Source: Clostridia bacterium
GTDB lineage: Bacteria; Bacillota; Clostridia; Oscillospirales; Acutalibacteraceae
Length of the DNA stretch: 35,504 nt
Assembly: GCA_017631955.1 (NCBI GenBank)
Contig: JAGBSJ010000002.1
Coordinates: 1 to 35,504 of the forward strand
Direction of reading: 5' to 3'
The translations under genes and the position numbers were made by a program. This document shows positions 31,652 through 35,504 of the stretch, one piece after another; position 1 is the stretch's first letter, and every line of letters begins with the position of its first letter. The notes beneath the pieces are model-generated. The model saw only the letters and a list, made by a program, of their open reading frames with translations, was not told where the DNA came from and made no database searches.

Positions 31652-31987
31652 ATGAAAGCAAGAATCCCAAATCAAGGCGGTCAGGCAAATATGATGAAGC
31701 GTCTTCAGCAAATGCAAGACGATATGGCTCGCGTACAGAAAGAATGCGAAGAAGCAGAATACTCTGCCTCTGCAGGTGGCGGAGCAATCGACGTAACAGT
31801 AAACGGCTCACATCAAGTTGTTTCTGTTAAAATCCAGCCAGACGTTGTTGACCCTGAAGATGTAGAAATGCTTGAAGATTTACTTGTTGCAGCAGTTAAT
31901 GAAGCAATGAGAAAAGCAGACGAAACTATGGAAAGAGAAATGGGTAAAATCACAGGCGGAATGAATATTCCGGGTCTTGGATTCTGA
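31652..31987 (+). CDS. ybaB: YbaB/EbfC nucleoid-associated protein
   Basis: 111-aa small dimeric DNA-binding protein of the YbaB/EbfC family. The helical N-terminus (MMKRLQQMQDDMARVQKECE) is followed by the strand pair carrying GGGAIDVTVNGSHQVVSVKI and then VDPEDVEMLEDLLVAAVNEA, all typical. Its ribosome site (GAGGAGGAATAATAA) overlaps the end of dnaX, 3 nt away, so translation is coupled. A Met/Gly-rich C-terminus (GKITGGMNIPGLGF) is normal for the family. It is thought to bind DNA around replication/repair sites. Confidence 0.95.
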   Translation: MKARIPNQGGQANMMKRLQQMQDDMARVQKECEEAEYSASAGGGAIDVTVNGSHQVVSVKIQPDVVDPEDVEMLEDLLVAAVNEAMRKADETMEREMGKITGGMNIPGLGF

Positions 31988-32015
31988 TTTTACCAATAAT
32001 ATTGGAGCATAATTT

Positions 32016-32609
32016 ATGGCAATCGTATCACTCGAGAAATTAATTGAAGAATTTCGCAAAATGCCCTCTGTCGGTGTAAAATCGGCGGAGCGTATGGCGT
32101 ATTATATTCTCGGGCTTGACGATAATGAAACAAAAAGTTTGGTAGATGCCATAAATAATGCCCATAATAATATACATACTTGTAATGTATGTTGTAATCT
32201 TACCGAAGGTGAAAAATGCGGAATTTGCAGTAATCCAAAACGAGATAATTCTGTAATCTGTGTAGTTGAAAACCCAAGAGATGTTACTGCTTTCGAGCGT
32301 ACACACGAATACAAAGGTACATACCATGTGTTGCACGGAGTAATCTCCCCAATGAATGGTATTGGTCCTGATAACATTCGCATTAAAGAGTTAGTTAGCC
32401 GTTTGGCAGATGACTCTGTAAACGAGGTTATTATGGCTACAAACCCCACTGCAGAGGGCGAAGCAACAGCTATGTATATTGCACGACTCTTAAAACCAAT
32501 GGGCATAAAAGTAAGCCGTCTTGCTTACGGTATTCCTGTTGGTAGCGACCTTGAATATGCAGACGAGGTAACACTTTCCAGAGCACTTCAAGGTAGAAAT
32601 TTGTTATAA
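32016..32609 (+). CDS. recR: Recombination protein RecR
   Basis: 197-aa protein acting with RecF/RecO in gap repair. Helix-hairpin-helix region FRKMPSVGVKSAERMAYYIL; zinc finger C56, C59, C68, C71 (CNVCCNLTEGEKCGIC); Toprim domain VICVVENPRDVTAFE and VIMATNPTAEGEATAMYIAR; conserved C-terminal SRLAYGIPVGSDLEYADEVT. Length is normal (about 198). GGAG lies 8 nt before the ATG; 28 nt separate it from ybaB. Its stop codon lies within the -10 of a probable promoter for smpB-ssrA. Confidence 0.97.
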   Translation: MAIVSLEKLIEEFRKMPSVGVKSAERMAYYILGLDDNETKSLVDAINNAHNNIHTCNVCCNLTEGEKCGICSNPKRDNSVICVVENPRDVTAFERTHEYKGTYHVLHGVISPMNGIGPDNIRIKELVSRLADDSVNEVIMATNPTAEGEATAMYIARLLKPMGIKVSRLAYGIPVGSDLEYADEVTLSRALQGRNLL

Positions 32610-32610
32610 T
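32602..32610 (+). promoter_or_regulatory. Extended -10 promoter overlapping the recR stop
   Basis: TGTTATAAT (32602-32610) is a TGnTATAAT extended -10; the recR stop TAA (32607-32609) is inside it. No good -35 is seen. Transcription would start near 32617, at the foot of the hairpin 32615-32638. Confidence 0.5.
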
Positions 32611-32614
32611 TGGA

Positions 32615-32638
32615 ATGGCGGGGTCTAAACTCCGCCAT
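32615..32638 (+). promoter_or_regulatory. Hairpin in the smpB leader
   Basis: 7-bp stem ATGGCGG/CCGCCAT (32615-32621 with 32632-32638), 10-nt loop. It is not followed by a T-run, so it is not a terminator. It sits at the expected 5' end of the smpB message and 13 nt before GGAGG, where it could stabilise the RNA. Confidence 0.5.
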
Positions 32639-32662
32639 AAAACTCAAAAAGGAGGAATAGTT

Positions 32663-33130
32663 GTGGCAGAGAAAAAAGAAAATACTACAATTGCACAAAA
32701 CAAAAAAGCTCTCCACGATTATTTCGTAATCGAGAGTTTTGAAGCAGGCATTGAACTTGTTGGTACAGAAGTTAAATCCTTAAGACAAGGCAAATGCAAT
32801 CTTAAAGATGCTTGGTGTAGTATTGTTGAAGGCGAATTGTTCGTCAATGGTATGCACATTAGTCCTTATGACCACGGCAATATTTTCAACCGTGACCCAT
32901 TAAGAGTCCGCAAATTACTTATGCACAAAAAAGAAATTATGCGACTTTTAGGTACAACAAAACAAGATGGACTTACACTTATTCCATTGTCTGTCTATTT
33001 CAAAAAAGGTAGAGCGAAGGTGCAAGTGGGACTCTGTAAAGGTAAAAAACTTTACGACAAGCGTGATGTTGCCGCTAAAAAAGAAGCACAAAGAACTATC
33101 GAACGTTCAATCAAAGAACAAATGAGATAA
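32663..33130 (+). CDS. smpB: SsrA-binding protein SmpB
   Basis: 155-aa partner of tmRNA in rescuing stalled ribosomes. The OB-fold core shows FEAGIELVGTEVKSLRQGKC, and HISPYDHGNIFNRDPLRVRK and LIPLSVYFKKGRAKVQVGLC are standard. The basic C-terminal tail (KKLYDKRDVAAKKEAQRTIE) enters the decoding channel. I chose the GTG at 32663, 7 nt after GGAGG (32651-32655); this gives the usual SmpB length. The frame stays open upstream but runs through the leader hairpin. The tmRNA gene lies 87 nt downstream. Confidence 0.97.
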   Translation: MAEKKENTTIAQNKKALHDYFVIESFEAGIELVGTEVKSLRQGKCNLKDAWCSIVEGELFVNGMHISPYDHGNIFNRDPLRVRKLLMHKKEIMRLLGTTKQDGLTLIPLSVYFKKGRAKVQVGLCKGKKLYDKRDVAAKKEAQRTIERSIKEQMR

Positions 33131-33217
33131 TCTATAAATCGGATGCATCAGCATCCACTTAATTCTTCAATTTTCATCATTCATTCTTCACTCTTCATTA
33201 GAGCAAAGCGAAATATA
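33131..33217 (+). repeat. smpB-ssrA spacer with hairpin and ATTCTTCA-type repeats
   Basis: A small perfect hairpin GGATGC-ATCA-GCATCC (33141-33156) is followed by an imperfect tandem array of ATTCTTCA/ATTTTCATC units at about 33161-33199. No strong terminator or promoter is seen, so smpB and ssrA may share a transcript, with the 5' end of tmRNA made by RNase P. Confidence 0.5.
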
Positions 33218-33571
33218 TGGGGATGAAAGGATTTCGACGGGGATTTTGAACTGCGATAAGCGAGTAGTGGAGTCTGACCACTATAAAACGGACGGTTTAT
33301 CAAAAATAAACGACAAAAACGAAAAAGTACTTCTTGCTGCTTAATTAGCGGCGAGCATTCCCCCGGGAGAACTGCGGCCCGGTACGGAGTGTCATTTAGC
33401 AGTAAATGTGAACGGATAACCGCCTTGTAGTCCGTCACACATCACAGGGCTACTGAAAGGAATGCCTGTTTGTCGGCTGTCCCGTAGGGAATGACAATAG
33501 ATAAACTACACTCGTAGAAAGTTTCAGGAATAGATTTTCGGACGCGGTTTCGATTACCGCCATCTCCACCA
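33218..33571 (+). ncRNA. ssrA: Transfer-messenger RNA
   Basis: 354-nt one-piece tmRNA. The 5' end GGGGATG pairs with CATCTCC before the encoded ACCA end. The D-like block GAAAGGATTTCGACGGGG and the T-arm GCGGT-TTCGATT-ACCGC are present. The tag reads from 33306 to the TAA at 33342 as I-NDKNEKVLLAA. The tag body and LLAA end are normal proteolysis signals, but the first (resume) codon is ATA where GCN is usual. Between tag and T-arm there is the GC-rich pseudoknot region (CCCCCGGGAG...GCGGCCCGG). It is directly downstream of smpB. Confidence 0.97.
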
Positions 33572-33575
33572 AAAA

Positions 33576-33606
33576 ACAAAGACCTCTTTTGAGGTCTTTG
33601 TTTTTA
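33576..33606 (+). terminator. Terminator of ssrA
   Basis: 11-bp stem ACAAAGACCTC (33576-33586) with GAGGTCTTTGT (33591-33601), TTTT loop, then TTTT. It starts 5 nt after the CCA end of tmRNA. Confidence 0.93.
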
Positions 33607-33654
33607 TCCAAGCCGAAGGATTGCTATGTAACCGCTAAGCGCATGTAATTCTTA

Positions 33655-33683
33655 TTGAAATCCACACAAAAATATGATAACAT
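33655..33683 (+). promoter_or_regulatory. Promoter of the FAD-dependent oxidoreductase
   Basis: TTGAAA (33655-33660), 17-bp spacer, TAACAT (33678-33683) with TG one base before the -10. It excludes the longer in-frame reading that begins at 33655. Confidence 0.72.
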
Positions 33684-33717
33684 TAAATCGTACAATTCTT
33701 ATAAAGGGGATTTATTT

Positions 33718-35046
33718 ATGGGAAAGAAAATCATTGTTGCAGGTGGTGGCCACGGTGGTATTGCCGCTGCTATGCTTTTGGCTCAACGTGGCTATGATGT
33801 TACCGTTTATGAGCGTAATGCAAAAACAAAGATGGGCTATGACTGGACTGATATTTTTGACAGAAAAGGTCTTTTAGCAATCGGTCTTCCAATTCCAGAT
33901 AACAGTCTTTATAACCTTAAAAATGATGTTACTTTCTATGGTCCTGCTATGGAAACGGCACTTACTCAGAACACTGAGGACGATAAGAAAGAAATCCAGA
34001 TGGAGCGTCGCGAAATCTACAAATATCTTATCTCTTACGCAGTTAAAGCAGGAGTTAAGTTTGAATATAAGCACAATGTTGAAGAGCCACTTTTCTTTGG
34101 CAACAGAGTTGTAGGCATTAAAACAGACAAGGGCGAATACTACGCTGACCTTGTTATTGATGCTTGTGGACTTAACTCCCCTCTTCGTCAGAAAATGCCA
34201 TCTTCAACTGGTATTCAGAATAACCCTATTGAATACGAACAGTTTTATGTATATCGTGCATTCTTCAACAAAACCGCAGAGGTTAAAGATGATGAAAAAT
34301 TCAAGATTATTATGCTTCCTAACAACGAGTTAGGCATTTCTTGGGTTGCGACTGAAGAAGACCATACCGACGTGCTGATTGGTCGTTTCCACAAATTTGA
34401 CCTTGATTATGCAATTGAGCAAATCGACTTAATGCGACCAACAAATCCAAGCATTGGCACTGAAATTATTCGCGCTGGCGACTTTGCAAATATTCCTGTC
34501 CGTCAACCACTTGGTGTTATGGTTGCTGACGGCTATGCTGCAATCGGCGACTCTGCGTTTATGACTGTGCCGATTATCGGTTCAGGTATTGCAAACGCTC
34601 TTAAGGCCGCAAAAATCCTTGCAGACGCCGTTTCAAGTGATTACAGCAACTCATTCAGTGCTGAAACTCTTTGGGAATATCAGAAGAATTATTTCAAGGC
34701 AATAGGCGCATCAATGGCACCTATGGCTTGTGTAAAGCTCCTTCTTACTCGTCTTGAGGGTAGTGAACTTGACTACATATTCGCAAAAGGCATTCTTAAC
34801 GCAGAAGATATGACAATTGACGCAGATTCTTCAAGCTTAGGTGCAATGCTTAGTGGTATGAGCCCTGCCGATATTAAGATTAAAGTGCAAGGGCTCATTA
34901 ACAACAAAGCAATCCTTAAAAAAGTTGTTAATATGGGCTTGCAACTCGGCAAAGCAACTGCAGTTACAGCAGCTATGCCACAAAAATACAACCGCAAAGC
35001 AATTCTTAAATGGGTTGAACAGTATAACAAGTGCTTTAAGCATTAA
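33718..35046 (+). CDS. NAD(P)/FAD-dependent oxidoreductase (geranylgeranyl-reductase/monooxygenase-like)
   Basis: 442-aa flavoprotein. Rossmann FAD loop IIVAGGGHGGIAAAMLLAQR at residues 5-24, then VTVYER ending in the ribose-binding Glu. Further features are a second conserved region at MERREIYKYLISYAVKAGVK, YYADLVIDACGLNSPLRQKM, and the FAD-closing motif DGYAAIGDSAFMTVPIIGSG, which is typical of the p-hydroxybenzoate hydroxylase/geranylgeranyl reductase group. The last 130 residues are helical and not assigned. The ATG at 33718 is 7 nt after AAAGGGG. It is a single-gene unit with its own promoter and terminator. Substrate unknown; isoprenoid or quinone-type lipid reduction is one option. Confidence 0.8.
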   Translation: MGKKIIVAGGGHGGIAAAMLLAQRGYDVTVYERNAKTKMGYDWTDIFDRKGLLAIGLPIPDNSLYNLKNDVTFYGPAMETALTQNTEDDKKEIQMERREIYKYLISYAVKAGVKFEYKHNVEEPLFFGNRVVGIKTDKGEYYADLVIDACGLNSPLRQKMPSSTGIQNNPIEYEQFYVYRAFFNKTAEVKDDEKFKIIMLPNNELGISWVATEEDHTDVLIGRFHKFDLDYAIEQIDLMRPTNPSIGTEIIRAGDFANIPVRQPLGVMVADGYAAIGDSAFMTVPIIGSGIANALKAAKILADAVSSDYSNSFSAETLWEYQKNYFKAIGASMAPMACVKLLLTRLEGSELDYIFAKGILNAEDMTIDADSSSLGAMLSGMSPADIKIKVQGLINNKAILKKVVNMGLQLGKATAVTAAMPQKYNRKAILKWVEQYNKCFKH

Positions 35047-35059
35047 AAATAGCAAACAA

Positions 35060-35092
35060 AAAGACGGAGTGTAAAAACTCCGTCTTTTTTTA
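35060..35092. terminator. Bidirectional terminator after the oxidoreductase
   Basis: 11-bp stem AAAGACGGAGT (35060-35070) with ACTCCGTCTTT (35077-35087), 6-nt loop, TTTTTAT after it; A-rich on the other side, giving a U-tail for the converging gene ending at 35114. Confidence 0.92.
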
Positions 35093-35113
35093 TATTTGTT
35101 TATTTAGCTTTAA

Positions 35114-35504
35114 TTATTTGCTTGCTTCTTCAACAGCAACTGCACATGCAACTGTTGCGCCTACCATTGGGTTGTTACCCATACCGATAAGACCCATCAT
35201 TTCAACGTGAGCAGGAACTGATGATGAACCAGCGAACTGAGCGTCGCCGTGCATTCTACCCATTGTGTCTGTAAGACCATAAGAAGCAGGACCTGCAGCC
35301 ATGTTATCTGGGTGAAGTGTACGACCTGTACCGCCACCTGATGCAACTGAGAAGTAGTTTACGCCATTTTCCATAGCCCACTTCTTGTATGTGCCTGCAA
35401 CTGGGTGCTGGAAGCGAGTTGGGTTAGTTGAGTTACCTGTGATAGAAACGTCAACACCCTCTTTCTTCATGATAGCAACGCCTTCAAGAACATCGTTTGC
35501 GACA
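35114..35504 (-). CDS. GGGtGRT-family protein, 3' part
   Basis: The C-terminal 129 residues of a gene running out of the window (no start seen; the frame is open to the last base). It contains the family-naming motif in FSVASGGGTGRTLHPDNMAA. Nearby conserved stretches are GNSTNPTRFQHPVAGTYKKW, YGLTDTMGRMHGDAQFAGSS and MGLIGMGNNPMVGATVACAV. GGGtGRT proteins are about 330 aa, occur mainly in anaerobic Firmicutes and have no proven function that I know of. The small, Gly/Ala/Met-rich composition and abundant, regular codons suggest high expression. An internal ATG at 35470 is not a likely start because the conserved frame continues upstream of it. Confidence 0.85.
   Translation of the reverse strand, partial: VANDVLEGVAIMKKEGVDVSITGNSTNPTRFQHPVAGTYKKWAMENGVNYFSVASGGGTGRTLHPDNMAAGPASYGLTDTMGRMHGDAQFAGSSSVPAHVEMMGLIGMGNNPMVGATVACAVAVEEASK

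Noticed and set aside
33181-33438. 85-aa minus-strand frame over the tmRNA
   Set aside because: The DNA is fully accounted for by the tmRNA; the frame has no ribosome site.
1-35504. CRISPR arrays, IS elements, prophage genes, rRNA or tRNA genes
   Set aside because: Read through for regular spaced repeats, transposase or phage motifs and tRNA T-arm patterns; only the tmRNA T-arm was found.

Overview
The window looks like chromosomal DNA of a low-GC, Gram-positive anaerobe of the class Clostridia, most likely a gut Oscillospirales/Ruminococcaceae-type organism. This rests on the AT-rich sequence, strong AGGAGG-type ribosome sites, consensus sigma-A-type promoters, many U-tailed terminators, S21, a YqeG-type HAD phosphatase, a GGGtGRT-family protein, a eukaryote/archaeal-type ProRS and a scr-dnaX-ybaB-recR block. 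The genus cannot be fixed from the sequence alone. I saw no phage, IS element, CRISPR array, rRNA or tRNA gene.

Layout. 1-4.4 kb: the tail of a beta-propeller glycosidase-like gene, then, on the minus strand, two tandem membrane-anchored HTH regulators followed by near-identical terminators, and a PII-like protein/cation-proton antiporter pair. 4.5-8.0 kb (plus): an RluA pseudouridine synthase and two tandem PlsC-type acyltransferases carrying a zinc ribbon and an extra C-terminal domain. 8.1-9.8 kb (minus): acpP and proS. 9.9-17.4 kb (minus): a tightly packed seven-gene operon, TVP38-like membrane protein, galactokinase, two M42 aminopeptidases, GNAT, PLP-dependent lyase and a phosphohexomutase. 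17.5-19.8 kb (plus): a 2-hydroxyacid dehydrogenase and a PHP-domain protein. 19.8-20.0 kb: two 54-bp direct repeats in front of a perfect-consensus promoter driving rpsU, then yqeG and an M24 peptidase. 22.1-22.6 kb: an AT-rich spacer with several palindromes. 22.6-23.5 kb: an OGG-type DNA glycosylase and a candidate small RNA. 23.5-29.7 kb (minus): GH20 hexosaminidase, glycerol kinase and a 91-aa nuclease-like protein, then malic enzyme and three paralogous small two-TM proteins. 29.8-33.6 kb (plus): SRP RNA, dnaX, ybaB/ebfC, recR, smpB and tmRNA. 33.7-35.0 kb: an FAD-dependent oxidoreductase. 35.1 kb to the end: the 3' part of a GGGtGRT gene.

How the parts fit. The 29.8-33.6 kb block is a housekeeping island for protein targeting, replication/recombination and ribosome rescue. 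The 9.9-17.4 kb operon joins sugar-phosphate activation (GalK, PGM/PMM) to intracellular peptide and amino-acid breakdown. GH20, GlpK and malic enzyme point to use of amino sugars, glycerol and C4 acids. At three places (acpP/proS, SRP RNA/dnaX, rpsU/yqeG) a strongly promoted small gene or RNA is followed by a hairpin and, within about 20-30 nt, by a gene without room for its own promoter, suggesting metered read-through.

The least explained items are the three two-TM paralogues coupled to malic enzyme, the small RNA beside them, the 54-bp repeats before rpsU, the zinc-ribbon acyltransferase pair, the BECR-like small protein after glpK, and the AUA resume codon in tmRNA. All functions are inferred from reading the sequence; no database search was possible.
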